64,000 nt of DNA from Phytopythium helicoides (GCA_024867545.1 JANFNE010000073.1:186001-250000), one strand, 5' to 3'; counted from the stretch's first letter, positions 41,216 to 54,349 are shown. Program-made: numbers and translations. Notes: generated from the letters alone by a model not told the origin.

Positions 41216-41270
<55 letters not shown>

Positions 41271-41608
41271 GATGACGACGACGACGATGCGCGTTGTCTC
41301 AGCTGGTGGTTGTATTTGTGGTTGATTTAGGTTAATTTGGCCGTGTATGGTATGGCTTCCATCTCCTTGTCGCGGTGATTGCGCGTTTGGTTTGGCGGAG
41401 GCCGATATGATGTGGGTAGTGGATATATAGCTCGTTTTGTCATTGGAAGCACCGCGTGTGTAGGAGGTCAGAGAAGAGCGTTGGGAAAGGGAAAATCGTG
41501 TGGAATGTGGTGTGGAATGTGTTGTGGTGTGTGTGTCATGTATAGTATACCTGTATAGTATGGTGTTAGGGTTGTGTGTGTGTTTGTGTTTGTTGAGCTG
41601 GGTTAGGT

Positions 41609-41680
41609 GGTCTTATGGTGTAATGGTTAGCACTCTGGACTTTGAATCCAGCGATCCGGGTTCGAGTCCCGGTAGGACCT
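41609..41680 (+). tRNA. tRNA-Gln(TTG), array gene 21
   Basis: Type T. Next 384 bp on. Confidence 0.97.
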
Positions 41681-41992
41681 CATTTATGTTCGCCGTGGCG
41701 TGGTGGTGTGAGTACTGTCGTATTGGTTGGCTTGTGTGGTGTGTGAGGAAGTGTTTGTTTATGGCTTGTTTGGTGTCGGGTGTATGTGTTGTGTGTGTGT
41801 TTTGATGCGTTGATGCGTTGATGTGATGATGTGATGATGTGTGTTGTAGTGAATGTGTGTTGTTGGTTGTGTGTTGTGTGTTGATAGTGTGTTTGTTGTT
41901 GTTGTTTGTGTGTTGTTTGTGTGTTGTTTGTATGTGTGTTGTTTGTGTGTTGTTTGTATGTGTGTTTGTGTGTGTTAGTGAGTGTATGTGCT

Positions 41993-42064
41993 GGTCTTAT
42001 GGTGTAATGGTTAGCACTCTGGACTCTGAATCCAGCGATCCGGGTTCAAATCCCGGTAGGACCT
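41993..42064 (+). tRNA. tRNA-Gln(CTG), array gene 22
   Basis: Type C. Next 719 bp on. Confidence 0.97.
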
Positions 42065-42314
42065 CGTTTTCTTTGCTCCTCGTCCTCTTTTTCCTTGCTC
42101 CTTGCTCCTTGCTCCTTGCTCCTTGCTCCTTGCTCTTTGTTCTTTGCTGTTTTTGCTCTTTGCTGTTTTTGCATTTTGCTTTTTGCTTTTCGCTTTTTGC
42201 TTTTCGCTTTTCGCTTTTCGCTTTTCGTTTTTTTGCATTTCGCTTTTCGCTTTTTGCTTTTTTACTTTTTACTTTTCGCTACACGCGCTCCGTGATCGGC
42301 TACATTTGTCCAAG

Positions 42315-42373
<59 letters not shown>

Positions 42374-42711
42374 GATGACGACGACGACGATGCGCGTTGT
42401 CTCAGCTGGTGGTTGTATTTGTGGTTGATTTAGGTTAATTTGGCCGTGTATGGTATGGCTTCCATCTCCTTGTCGCGGTGATTGCGCGTTTGGTTTGGCG
42501 GAGGCCGATATGATGTGGGTAGTGGATATATAGCTCGTTTTGTCATTGGAAGCACCGCGTGTGTAGGAGGTCAGAGAAGAGCGTTGGGAAAGGGAAAATC
42601 GTGTGGAATGTGGTGTGGAATGTGTTGTGGTGTGTGTGTCATGTATAGTATACCTGTATAGTATGGTGTTAGGGTTGTGTGTGTGTTTGTGTTTGTTGAG
42701 CTGGGTTAGGT

Positions 42712-42783
42712 GGTCTTATGGTGTAATGGTTAGCACTCTGGACTTTGAATCCAGCGATCCGGGTTCGAGTCCCGGTAGGACCT
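42712..42783 (+). tRNA. tRNA-Gln(TTG), array gene 23
   Basis: Type T. Next 376 bp on (one GATGCGTT fewer). Confidence 0.97.
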
Positions 42784-43087
42784 CATTTATGTTCGCCGTG
42801 GCGTGGTGGTGTGAGTACTGTCGTATTGGTTGGCTTGTGTGGTGTGTGAGGAAGTGTTTGTTTATGGCTTGTTTGGTGTCGGGTGTATGTGTTGTGTGTG
42901 TGTTTTGATGCGTTGATGTGATGATGTGATGATGTGTGTTGTAGTGAATGTGTGTTGTTGGTTGTGTGTTGTGTGTTGATAGTGTGTTTGTTGTTGTTGT
43001 TTGTGTGTTGTTTGTGTGTTGTTTGTATGTGTGTTGTTTGTGTGTTGTTTGTATGTGTGTTTGTGTGTGTTAGTGAGTGTATGTGCT

Positions 43088-43159
43088 GGTCTTATGGTGT
43101 AATGGTTAGCACTCTGGACTCTGAATCCAGCGATCCGGGTTCAAATCCCGGTAGGACCT
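43088..43159 (+). tRNA. tRNA-Gln(CTG), array gene 24
   Basis: Type C. Next 715 bp on. Confidence 0.97.
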
Positions 43160-43409
43160 CGTTTTCTTTGCTCCTCGTCCTCTTTTTCCTTGCTCCTTGC
43201 TCCTTGCTCCTTGCTCCTTGCTCCTTGCTCTTTGTTCTTTGCTGTTTTTGCTCTTTGCTGTTTTTGCATTTTGCTTTTTGCTTTTCGCTTTTTGCTTTTC
43301 GCTTTTCGCTTTTCGCTTTTCGTTTTTTTGCATTTCGCTTTTCGCTTTTTGCTTTTTTACTTTTTACTTTTCGCTACACGCGCTCCGTGATCGGCTACAT
43401 TTGTCCAAG

Positions 43410-43464
<55 letters not shown>

Positions 43465-43802
43465 GATGACGACGACGACGATGCGCGTTGTCTCAGCTGG
43501 TGGTTGTATTTGTGGTTGATTTAGGTTAATTTGGCCGTGTATGGTATGGCTTCCATCTCCTTGTCGCGGTGATTGCGCGTTTGGTTTGGCGGAGGCCGAT
43601 ATGATGTGGGTAGTGGATATATAGCTCGTTTTGTCATTGGAAGCACCGCGTGTGTAGGAGGTCAGAGAAGAGCGTTGGGAAAGGGAAAATCGTGTGGAAT
43701 GTGGTGTGGAATGTGTTGTGGTGTGTGTGTCATGTATAGTATACCTGTATAGTATGGTGTTAGGGTTGTGTGTGTGTTTGTGTTTGTTGAGCTGGGTTAG
43801 GT

Positions 43803-43874
43803 GGTCTTATGGTGTAATGGTTAGCACTCTGGACTTTGAATCCAGCGATCCGGGTTCGAGTCCCGGTAGGACCT
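43803..43874 (+). tRNA. tRNA-Gln(TTG), array gene 25
   Basis: Type T. Next 384 bp on. Confidence 0.97.
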
Positions 43875-44186
43875 CATTTATGTTCGCCGTGGCGTGGTGG
43901 TGTGAGTACTGTCGTATTGGTTGGCTTGTGTGGTGTGTGAGGAAGTGTTTGTTTATGGCTTGTTTGGTGTCGGGTGTATGTGTTGTGTGTGTGTTTTGAT
44001 GCGTTGATGCGTTGATGTGATGATGTGATGATGTGTGTTGTAGTGAATGTGTGTTGTTGGTTGTGTGTTGTGTGTTGATAGTGTGTTTGTTGTTGTTGTT
44101 TGTGTGTTGTTTGTGTGTTGTTTGTATGTGTGTTGTTTGTGTGTTGTTTGTATGTGTGTTTGTGTGTGTTAGTGAGTGTATGTGCT

Positions 44187-44258
44187 GGTCTTATGGTGTA
44201 ATGGTTAGCACTCTGGACTCTGAATCCAGCGATCCGGGTTCAAATCCCGGTAGGACCT
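44187..44258 (+). tRNA. tRNA-Gln(CTG), array gene 26
   Basis: Type C. Followed by the longest (GAAA)n tract of the array (about 44509-44583) and the GGCCATGTATGG variant. Next 735 bp on. Confidence 0.97.
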
Positions 44259-44508
44259 CGTTTTCTTTGCTCCTCGTCCTCTTTTTCCTTGCTCCTTGCT
44301 CCTTGCTCCTTGCTCCTTGTTCTTTGTTCTTTGTTCTTTGCTGTTTTTGCTCTTTGCTGTTTTTGCATTTTGCTTTTTGCTTTTCGCTTTTTGCTTTTCG
44401 CTTTTCGCTTTTCGCTTTTCGTTTTTTTGCATTTCGCTTTTCGCTTTTTGCTTTTTTACTTTTTACTTTTCGCTACACGCGCTCCGTGATCGGCTACATT
44501 TGTCCAAG

Positions 44509-44583
<75 letters not shown>

Positions 44584-44921
44584 GATGACGACGACGACGA
44601 TGCGCGTTGTCTCAGCTGGTGGTTGTATTTGTGGTTGATTTAGGTTAATTTGGCCATGTATGGTATGGCTTCCATCTCCTTGTCGCGGTGATTGCGCGTT
44701 TGGTTTGGCGGAGGCCGATATGATGTGGGTAGTGGATATATAGCTCGTTTTGTCATTGGAAGCACCGCGTGTGTAGGAGGTCAGAGAAGAGCGTTGGGAA
44801 AGGGAAAATCGTGTGGAATGTGGTGTGGAATGTGTTGTGGTGTGTGTGTCATGTATAGTATACCTGTATAGTATGGTGTTAGGGTTGTGTGTGTGTTTGT
44901 GTTTGTTGAGCTGGGTTAGGT

Positions 44922-44993
44922 GGTCTTATGGTGTAATGGTTAGCACTCTGGACTTTGAATCCAGCGATCCGGGTTCGAGTCCCGGTAGGACCT
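44922..44993 (+). tRNA. tRNA-Gln(TTG), array gene 27
   Basis: Type T. Next 373 bp on; its spacer A lacks the usual GTTGATAGT piece. Confidence 0.97.
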
Positions 44994-45294
44994 CATTTAT
45001 GTTCGCCGTGGCGTGGTGGTGTGAGTACTGTCGTATTGGTTGGCTTGTGTGGTGTGTGAGGAAGTGTTTGTTTATGGCTTGTTTGGTGTCGGGTGTATGT
45101 GTTGTGTGTGTGTTTTGATGCGTTGATGCGTTGATGTGATGATGTGATGATGTGTGTTGTAGTGAATGTGTGTTGTTGGTTGTGTGTTGTGTGTTTGTTG
45201 TTGTTGTTTGTGTGTTGTTTGTGTGTTGTTTGTATGTGTGTTGTTTGTGTGTTGTTTGTATGTGTGTTTGTGTGTGTTAGTGAGTGTATGTGCT

Positions 45295-45366
45295 GGTCTT
45301 ATGGTGTAATGGTTAGCACTCTGGACTCTGAATCCAGCGATCCGGGTTCAAATCCCGGTAGGACCT
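45295..45366 (+). tRNA. tRNA-Gln(CTG), array gene 28
   Basis: Type C. Next 700 bp on. Confidence 0.97.
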
Positions 45367-45609
45367 CGTTTTCTTTGCTCCTCGTCCTCTTTTTCCTTGC
45401 TCCTTGCTCCTTGCTCCTTGTTCTTTGTTCTTTGTTCTTTGCTGTTTTTGCTCTTTGCTGTTTTTGCATTTTGCTTTTTGCTTTTCGCTTTTTGCTTTTC
45501 GCTTTTCGCTTTTCGCTTTTCGTTTTTTTGCATTTCGCTTTTCGCTTTTTGCTTTTTTACTTTTTACTTTTCGCTACACGCGCTCCGTGATCGGCTACAT
45601 TTGTCCAAG

Positions 45610-45656
<47 letters not shown>

Positions 45657-45994
45657 GATGACGACGACGACGATGCGCGTTGTCTCAGCTGGTGGTTGTA
45701 TTTGTGGTTGATTTAGGTTAATTTGGCCGTGTATGGTATGGCTTCCATCTCCTTGTCGCGGTGATTGCGCGTTTGGTTTGGCGGAGGCCGATATGATGTG
45801 GGTAGTGGATATATAGCTCGTTTTGTCATTGGAAGCACCGCGTGTGTAGGAGGTCAGAGAAGAGCGTTGGGAAAGGGAAAATCGTGTGGAATGTGGTGTG
45901 GAATGTGTTGTGGTGTGTGTGTCATGTATAGTATACCTGTATAGTATGGTGTTAGGGTTGTGTGTGTGTTTGTGTTTGTTGAGCTGGGTTAGGT

Positions 45995-46066
45995 GGTCTT
46001 ATGGTGTAATGGTTAGCACTCTGGACTTTGAATCCAGCGATCCGGGTTCGAGTCCCGGTAGGACCT
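45995..46066 (+). tRNA. tRNA-Gln(TTG), array gene 29
   Basis: Type T. Next 384 bp on. Confidence 0.97.
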
Positions 46067-46378
46067 CATTTATGTTCGCCGTGGCGTGGTGGTGTGAGTA
46101 CTGTCGTATTGGTTGGCTTGTGTGGTGTGTGAGGAAGTGTTTGTTTATGGCTTGTTTGGTGTCGGGTGTATGTGTTGTGTGTGTGTTTTGATGCGTTGAT
46201 GCGTTGATGTGATGATGTGATGATGTGTGTTGTAGTGAATGTGTGTTGTTGGTTGTGTGTTGTGTGTTGATAGTGTGTTTGTTGTTGTTGTTTGTGTGTT
46301 GTTTGTGTGTTGTTTGTATGTGTGTTGTTTGTGTGTTGTTTGTATGTGTGTTTGTGTGTGTTAGTGAGTGTATGTGCT

Positions 46379-46450
46379 GGTCTTATGGTGTAATGGTTAG
46401 CACTCTGGACTCTGAATCCAGCGATCCGGGTTCAAATCCCGGTAGGACCT
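46379..46450 (+). tRNA. tRNA-Gln(CTG), array gene 30
   Basis: Type C. Followed by one of the shortest (GAAA)n tracts (about 46691-46725). Next 684 bp on. Confidence 0.97.
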
Positions 46451-46693
46451 CGTTTTCTTTGCTCCTCGTCCTCTTTTTCCTTGCTCCTTGCTCCTTGCTC
46501 CTTGTTCTTTGTTCTTTGTTCTTTGCTGTTTTTGCTCTTTGCTGTTTTTGCATTTTGCTTTTTGCTTTTCGCTTTTTGCTTTTCGCTTTTCGCTTTTCGC
46601 TTTTCGTTTTTTTGCATTTCGCTTTTCGCTTTTTGCTTTTTTACTTTTTACTTTTCGCTACACGCGCTCCGTGATCGGCTACATTTGTCCAAG

Positions 46694-46724
<31 letters not shown>

Positions 46725-47062
46725 GATGACGACGACGACGATGCGCGTTGTCTCAGCTGGTGGTTGTATTTGTGGTTGATTTAGGTTAATTTGGCCGTGT
46801 ATGGTATGGCTTCCATCTCCTTGTCGCGGTGATTGCGCGTTTGGTTTGGCGGAGGCCGATATGATGTGGGTAGTGGATATATAGCTCGTTTTGTCATTGG
46901 AAGCACCGCGTGTGTAGGAGGTCAGAGAAGAGCGTTGGGAAAGGGAAAATCGTGTGGAATGTGGTGTGGAATGTGTTGTGGTGTGTGTGTCATGTATAGT
47001 ATACCTGTATAGTATGGTGTTAGGGTTGTGTGTGTGTTTGTGTTTGTTGAGCTGGGTTAGGT

Positions 47063-47134
47063 GGTCTTATGGTGTAATGGTTAGCACTCTGGACTTTGAA
47101 TCCAGCGATCCGGGTTCGAGTCCCGGTAGGACCT
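47063..47134 (+). tRNA. tRNA-Gln(TTG), array gene 31
   Basis: Type T. Next 384 bp on. Confidence 0.97.
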
Positions 47135-47446
47135 CATTTATGTTCGCCGTGGCGTGGTGGTGTGAGTACTGTCGTATTGGTTGGCTTGTGTGGTGTGTGA
47201 GGAAGTGTTTGTTTATGGCTTGTTTGGTGTCGGGTGTATGTGTTGTGTGTGTGTTTTGATGCGTTGATGCGTTGATGTGATGATGTGATGATGTGTGTTG
47301 TAGTGAATGTGTGTTGTTGGTTGTGTGTTGTGTGTTGATAGTGTGTTTGTTGTTGTTGTTTGTGTGTTGTTTGTGTGTTGTTTGTATGTGTGTTGTTTGT
47401 GTGTTGTTTGTATGTGTGTTTGTGTGTGTTAGTGAGTGTATGTGCT

Positions 47447-47518
47447 GGTCTTATGGTGTAATGGTTAGCACTCTGGACTCTGAATCCAGCGATCCGGGTT
47501 CAAATCCCGGTAGGACCT
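47447..47518 (+). tRNA. tRNA-Gln(CTG), array gene 32
   Basis: Type C. Its pyrimidine tract has the TTCGCCTTTTGC variant. Next 704 bp on. Confidence 0.97.
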
Positions 47519-47761
47519 CGTTTTCTTTGCTCCTCGTCCTCTTTTTCCTTGCTCCTTGCTCCTTGCTCCTTGTTCTTTGTTCTTTGTTCTTTGCTGTTTT
47601 TGCTCTTTGCTGTTTTTGCATTTTGCTTTTTGCTTTTCGCCTTTTGCTTTTCGCTTTTCGCTTTTCGCTTTTCGTTTTTTTGCATTTCGCTTTTCGCTTT
47701 TTGCTTTTTTACTTTTTACTTTTCGCTACACGCGCTCCGTGATCGGCTACATTTGTCCAAG

Positions 47762-47812
<51 letters not shown>

Positions 47813-48150
47813 GATGACGACGACGACGATGCGCGTTGTCTCAGCTGGTGGTTGTATTTGTGGTTGATTTAGGTTAATTTGGCCGTGTATGGTATGGCTT
47901 CCATCTCCTTGTCGCGGTGATTGCGCGTTTGGTTTGGCGGAGGCCGATATGATGTGGGTAGTGGATATATAGCTCGTTTTGTCATTGGAAGCACCGCGTG
48001 TGTAGGAGGTCAGAGAAGAGCGTTGGGAAAGGGAAAATCGTGTGGAATGTGGTGTGGAATGTGTTGTGGTGTGTGTGTCATGTATAGTATACCTGTATAG
48101 TATGGTGTTAGGGTTGTGTGTGTGTTTGTGTTTGTTGAGCTGGGTTAGGT

Positions 48151-48222
48151 GGTCTTATGGTGTAATGGTTAGCACTCTGGACTTTGAATCCAGCGATCCG
48201 GGTTCGAGTCCCGGTAGGACCT
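48151..48222 (+). tRNA. tRNA-Gln(TTG), array gene 33
   Basis: Type T. Next 384 bp on. Confidence 0.97.
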
Positions 48223-48534
48223 CATTTATGTTCGCCGTGGCGTGGTGGTGTGAGTACTGTCGTATTGGTTGGCTTGTGTGGTGTGTGAGGAAGTGTTTGT
48301 TTATGGCTTGTTTGGTGTCGGGTGTATGTGTTGTGTGTGTGTTTTGATGCGTTGATGCGTTGATGTGATGATGTGATGATGTGTGTTGTAGTGAATGTGT
48401 GTTGTTGGTTGTGTGTTGTGTGTTGATAGTGTGTTTGTTGTTGTTGTTTGTGTGTTGTTTGTGTGTTGTTTGTATGTGTGTTGTTTGTGTGTTGTTTGTA
48501 TGTGTGTTTGTGTGTGTTAGTGAGTGTATGTGCT

Positions 48535-48606
48535 GGTCTTATGGTGTAATGGTTAGCACTCTGGACTCTGAATCCAGCGATCCGGGTTCAAATCCCGGTA
48601 GGACCT
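48535..48606 (+). tRNA. tRNA-Gln(CTG), array gene 34
   Basis: Type C, TTCGCCTTTTGC variant downstream. Next 704 bp on. Confidence 0.97.
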
Positions 48607-48849
48607 CGTTTTCTTTGCTCCTCGTCCTCTTTTTCCTTGCTCCTTGCTCCTTGCTCCTTGTTCTTTGTTCTTTGTTCTTTGCTGTTTTTGCTCTTTGCTG
48701 TTTTTGCATTTTGCTTTTTGCTTTTCGCCTTTTGCTTTTCGCTTTTCGCTTTTCGCTTTTCGTTTTTTTGCATTTCGCTTTTCGCTTTTTGCTTTTTTAC
48801 TTTTTACTTTTCGCTACACGCGCTCCGTGATCGGCTACATTTGTCCAAG

Positions 48850-48900
<51 letters not shown>

Positions 48901-49238
48901 GATGACGACGACGACGATGCGCGTTGTCTCAGCTGGTGGTTGTATTTGTGGTTGATTTAGGTTAATTTGGCCGTGTATGGTATGGCTTCCATCTCCTTGT
49001 CGCGGTGATTGCGCGTTTGGTTTGGCGGAGGCCGATATGATGTGGGTAGTGGATATATAGCTCGTTTTGTCATTGGAAGCACCGCGTGTGTAGGAGGTCA
49101 GAGAAGAGCGTTGGGAAAGGGAAAATCGTGTGGAATGTGGTGTGGAATGTGTTGTGGTGTGTGTGTCATGTATAGTATACCTGTATAGTATGGTGTTAGG
49201 GTTGTGTGTGTGTTTGTGTTTGTTGAGCTGGGTTAGGT

Positions 49239-49310
49239 GGTCTTATGGTGTAATGGTTAGCACTCTGGACTTTGAATCCAGCGATCCGGGTTCGAGTCCC
49301 GGTAGGACCT
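49239..49310 (+). tRNA. tRNA-Gln(TTG), array gene 35
   Basis: Type T. Next 384 bp on. Confidence 0.97.
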
Positions 49311-49622
49311 CATTTATGTTCGCCGTGGCGTGGTGGTGTGAGTACTGTCGTATTGGTTGGCTTGTGTGGTGTGTGAGGAAGTGTTTGTTTATGGCTTGTT
49401 TGGTGTCGGGTGTATGTGTTGTGTGTGTGTTTTGATGCGTTGATGCGTTGATGTGATGATGTGATGATGTGTGTTGTAGTGAATGTGTGTTGTTGGTTGT
49501 GTGTTGTGTGTTGATAGTGTGTTTGTTGTTGTTGTTTGTGTGTTGTTTGTGTGTTGTTTGTATGTGTGTTGTTTGTGTGTTGTTTGTATGTGTGTTTGTG
49601 TGTGTTAGTGAGTGTATGTGCT

Positions 49623-49694
49623 GGTCTTATGGTGTAATGGTTAGCACTCTGGACTCTGAATCCAGCGATCCGGGTTCAAATCCCGGTAGGACCT
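49623..49694 (+). tRNA. tRNA-Gln(CTG), array gene 36
   Basis: Type C. First of three CTG genes in a row; next 708 bp on. Confidence 0.97.
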
Positions 49695-49937
49695 CGTTTT
49701 CTTTGCTCCTCGTCCTCTTTTTCCTTGCTCCTTGCTCCTTGCTCCTTGCTCCTTGCTCTTTGTTCTTTGCTGTTTTTGCTCTTTGCTGTTTTTGCATTTT
49801 GCTTTTTGCTTTTCGCCTTTTGCTTTTCGCTTTTCGCTTTTCGCTTTTCGTTTTTTTGCATTTCGCTTTTCGCTTTTTGCTTTTTTACTTTTTACTTTTC
49901 GCTACACGCGCTCCGTGATCGGCTACATTTGTCCAAG

Positions 49938-49992
<55 letters not shown>

Positions 49993-50330
49993 GATGACGA
50001 CGACGACGATGCGCGTTGTCTCAGCTGGTGGTTGTATTTGTGGTTGATTTAGGTTAATTTGGCCGTGTATGGTATGGCTTCCATCTCCTTGTCGCGGTGA
50101 TTGCGCGTTTGGTTTGGCGGAGGCCGATATGATGTGGGTAGTGGATATATAGCTCGTTTTGTCATTGGAAGCACCGCGTGTGTAGGAGGTCAGAGAAGAG
50201 CGTTGGGAAAGGGAAAATCGTGTGGAATGTGGTGTGGAATGTGTTGTGGTGTGTGTGTCATGTATAGTATACCTGTATAGTATGGTGTTAGGGTTGTGTG
50301 TGTGTTTGTGTTTGTTGAGCTGGGTTAGGT

Positions 50331-50402
50331 GGTCTTATGGTGTAATGGTTAGCACTCTGGACTCTGAATCCAGCGATCCGGGTTCAAATCCCGGTAGGAC
50401 CT
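50331..50402 (+). tRNA. tRNA-Gln(CTG), array gene 37, in a short unit
   Basis: Type C body behind a TTG-type 5' flank. Next 704 bp on. Confidence 0.97.
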
Positions 50403-50645
50403 CGTTTTCTTTGCTCCTCGTCCTCTTTTTCCTTGCTCCTTGCTCCTTGCTCCTTGCTCCTTGCTCTTTGTTCTTTGCTGTTTTTGCTCTTTGCTGTTTT
50501 TGCATTTTGCTTTTTGCTTTTCGCCTTTTGCTTTTCGCTTTTCGCTTTTCGCTTTTCGTTTTTTTGCATTTCGCTTTTTGCTTTTTGCTTTTTTACTTTT
50601 TACTTTTCGCTACACGCGCTCCGTGATCGGCTACATTTGTCCAAG

Positions 50646-50696
<51 letters not shown>

Positions 50697-51034
50697 GATG
50701 ACGACGACGACGATGCGCGTTGTCTCAGCTGGTGGTTGTATTTGTGGTTGATTTAGGTTAATTTGGCCGTGTATGGTATGGCTTCCATCTCCTTGTCGCG
50801 GTGATTGCGCGTTTGGTTTGGCGGAGGCCGATATGATGTGGGTAGTGGATATATAGCTCGTTTTGTCATTGGAAGCACCGCGTGTGTAGGAGGTCAGAGA
50901 AGAGCGTTGGGAAAGGGAAAATCGTGTGGAATGTGGTGTGGAATGTGTTGTGGTGTGTGTGTCATGTATAGTATACCTGTATAGTATGGTGTTAGGGTTG
51001 TGTGTGTGTTTGTGTTTGTTGAGCTGGGTTAGGT

Positions 51035-51106
51035 GGTCTTATGGTGTAATGGTTAGCACTCTGGACTCTGAATCCAGCGATCCGGGTTCAAATCCCGGTA
51101 GGACCT
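51035..51106 (+). tRNA. tRNA-Gln(CTG), array gene 38, in a short unit
   Basis: Type C body behind a TTG-type 5' flank, directly after another short unit. Next 681 bp on. Confidence 0.97.
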
Positions 51107-51342
51107 CGTTTTCTTTGCTCCTCGTCCTCTTTTTCCTTGCTCCTTGCTCCTTGTTCTTTGTTCTTTGTTCTTTGCTGTTTTTGCTCTTTGCTGTTTTTGC
51201 ATTTTGCTTTTTGCTTTTCGCTTTTTGCTTTTCGCTTTTCGCTTTTCGCTTTTCGTTTTTTTGCATTTCGCTTTTCGCTTTTTGCTTTTTTACTTTTTAC
51301 TTTTCGCTACACGCGCTCCGTGATCGGCTACATTTGTCCAAG

Positions 51343-51377
<35 letters not shown>

Positions 51378-51715
51378 GATGACGACGACGACGATGCGCG
51401 TTGTCTCAGCTGGTGGTTGTATTTGTGGTTGATTTAGGTTAATTTGGCCGTGTATGGTATGGCTTCCATCTCCTTGTCGCGGTGATTGCGCGTTTGGTTT
51501 GGCGGAGGCCGATATGATGTGGGTAGTGGATATATAGCTCGTTTTGTCATTGGAAGCACCGCGTGTGTAGGAGGTCAGAGAAGAGCGTTGGGAAAGGGAA
51601 AATCGTGTGGAATGTGGTGTGGAATGTGTTGTGGTGTGTGTGTCATGTATAGTATACCTGTATAGTATGGTGTTAGGGTTGTGTGTGTGTTTGTGTTTGT
51701 TGAGCTGGGTTAGGT

Positions 51716-51787
51716 GGTCTTATGGTGTAATGGTTAGCACTCTGGACTTTGAATCCAGCGATCCGGGTTCGAGTCCCGGTAGGACCT
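51716..51787 (+). tRNA. tRNA-Gln(TTG), array gene 39
   Basis: Type T. Spacer A carries a G-to-A change (GGCGTAGTGG, 51809). Next 389 bp on. Confidence 0.97.
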
Positions 51788-52104
51788 CATTTATGTTCGC
51801 CGTGGCGTAGTGGTGTGAGTACTGTCGTATTGGTTGGCTTGTGTGGTGTGTGAGGAAGTGTTTGTTTATGGCTTGTTTGGTGTCGGGTGTATGTGTTGTG
51901 TGTGTGTTTTGATGCGTTGATGCGTTGATGTGATGATGTGATGATGTGTGTTGTAGTGAATGTGTGTTGTTGGTTGTGTGTTGATAGTGTGTTTGTTGTT
52001 GTTGTTTGTGTGTTGTTTGTGTGTTGTTTGTATGTGTGTTGTTTGTGTGTTGTTTGTATGTGTGTTTGTGTGTGTGTTTGTGTGTGTTAGTGAGTGTATG
52101 TGCT

Positions 52105-52176
52105 GGTCTTATGGTGTAATGGTTAGCACTCTGGACTCTGAATCCAGCGATCCGGGTTCAAATCCCGGTAGGACCT
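52105..52176 (+). tRNA. tRNA-Gln(CTG), array gene 40
   Basis: Type C. Preceded by an extra GTGTGTTT in the G/T repeat. Next 692 bp on. Confidence 0.97.
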
Positions 52177-52419
52177 CGTTTTCTTTGCTCCTCGTCCTCT
52201 TTTTCCTTGCTCCTTGCTCCTTGCTCCTTGTTCTTTGTTCTTTGTTCTTTGCTGTTTTTGCTCTTTGCTGTTTTTGCATTTTGCTTTTTGCTTTTCGCTT
52301 TTTGCTTTTCGCTTTTCGCTTTTCGCTTTTCGTTTTTTTGCATTTCGCTTTTTGCTTTTTGCTTTTTTACTTTTTACTTTTCGCTACACGCGCTCCGTGA
52401 TCGGCTACATTTGTCCAAG

Positions 52420-52458
<39 letters not shown>

Positions 52459-52796
52459 GATGACGACGACGACGATGCGCGTTGTCTCAGCTGGTGGTTG
52501 TATTTGTGGTTGATTTAGGTTAATTTGGCCGTGTATGGTATGGCTTCCATCTCCTTGTCGCGGTGATTGCGCGTTTGGTTTGGCGGAGGCCGATATGATG
52601 TGGGTAGTGGATATATAGCTCGTTTTGTCATTGGAAGCACCGCGTGTGTAGGAGGTCAGAGAAGAGCGTTGGGAAAGGGAAAATCGTGTGGAATGTGGTG
52701 TGGAATGTGTTGTGGTGTGTGTGTCATGTATAGTATACCTGTATAGTATGGTGTTAGGGTTGTGTGTGTGTTTGTGTTTGTTGAGCTGGGTTAGGT

Positions 52797-52868
52797 GGTC
52801 TTATGGTGTAATGGTTAGCACTCTGGACTTTGAATCCAGCGATCCGGGTTCGAGTCCCGGTAGGACCT
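52797..52868 (+). tRNA. tRNA-Gln(TTG), array gene 41
   Basis: Type T. Shares the GGCGTAGTGG variant with gene 39 (52890). Next 384 bp on. Confidence 0.97.
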
Positions 52869-53180
52869 CATTTATGTTCGCCGTGGCGTAGTGGTGTGAG
52901 TACTGTCGTATTGGTTGGCTTGTGTGGTGTGTGAGGAAGTGTTTGTTTATGGCTTGTTTGGTGTCGGGTGTATGTGTTGTGTGTGTGTTTTGATGCGTTG
53001 ATGCGTTGATGTGATGATGTGATGATGTGTGTTGTAGTGAATGTGTGTTGTTGGTTGTGTGTTGTGTGTTGATAGTGTGTTTGTTGTTGTTGTTTGTGTG
53101 TTGTTTGTGTGTTGTTTGTATGTGTGTTGTTTGTGTGTTGTTTGTATGTGTGTTTGTGTGTGTTAGTGAGTGTATGTGCT

Positions 53181-53252
53181 GGTCTTATGGTGTAATGGTT
53201 AGCACTCTGGACTCTGAATCCAGCGATCCGGGTTCAAATCCCGGTAGGACCT
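53181..53252 (+). tRNA. tRNA-Gln(CTG), array gene 42
   Basis: Type C. One GAC is missing from the following GACGACGACG piece. Next 713 bp on. Confidence 0.97.
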
Positions 53253-53495
53253 CGTTTTCTTTGCTCCTCGTCCTCTTTTTCCTTGCTCCTTGCTCCTTGC
53301 TCCTTGTTCTTTGTTCTTTGTTCTTTGCTGTTTTTGCTCTTTGCTGTTTTTGCATTTTGCTTTTTGCTTTTCGCCTTTTGCTTTTCGCTTTTCGCTTTTC
53401 GCTTTTCGTTTTTTTGCATTTCGCTTTTTGCTTTTTGCTTTTTTACTTTTTACTTTTCGCTACACGCGCTCCGTGATCGGCTACATTTGTCCAAG

Positions 53496-53558
<63 letters not shown>

Positions 53559-53893
53559 GATGACGACGACGATGCGCGTTGTCTCAGCTGGTGGTTGTAT
53601 TTGTGGTTGATTTAGGTTAATTTGGCCGTGTATGGTATGGCTTCCATCTCCTTGTCGCGGTGATTGCGCGTTTGGTTTGGCGGAGGCCGATATGATGTGG
53701 GTAGTGGATATATAGCTCGTTTTGTCATTGGAAGCACCGCGTGTGTAGGAGGTCAGAGAAGAGCGTTGGGAAAGGGAAAATCGTGTGGAATGTGGTGTGG
53801 AATGTGTTGTGGTGTGTGTGTCATGTATAGTATACCTGTATAGTATGGTGTTAGGGTTGTGTGTGTGTTTGTGTTTGTTGAGCTGGGTTAGGT

Positions 53894-53965
53894 GGTCTTA
53901 TGGTGTAATGGTTAGCACTCTGGACTTTGAATCCAGCGATCCGGGTTCGAGTCCCGGTAGGACCT
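53894..53965 (+). tRNA. tRNA-Gln(TTG), array gene 43
   Basis: Type T. Next 384 bp on. Confidence 0.97.
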
Positions 53966-54277
53966 CATTTATGTTCGCCGTGGCGTGGTGGTGTGAGTAC
54001 TGTCGTATTGGTTGGCTTGTGTGGTGTGTGAGGAAGTGTTTGTTTATGGCTTGTTTGGTGTCGGGTGTATGTGTTGTGTGTGTGTTTTGATGCGTTGATG
54101 CGTTGATGTGATGATGTGATGATGTGTGTTGTAGTGAATGTGTGTTGTTGGTTGTGTGTTGTGTGTTGATAGTGTGTTTGTTGTTGTTGTTTGTGTGTTG
54201 TTTGTGTGTTGTTTGTATGTGTGTTGTTTGTGTGTTGTTTGTATGTGTGTTTGTGTGTGTTAGTGAGTGTATGTGCT

Positions 54278-54349
54278 GGTCTTATGGTGTAATGGTTAGC
54301 ACTCTGGACTCTGAATCCAGCGATCCGGGTTCAAATCCCGGTAGGACCT
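54278..54349 (+). tRNA. tRNA-Gln(CTG), array gene 44
   Basis: Type C. Next 699 bp on. Confidence 0.97.
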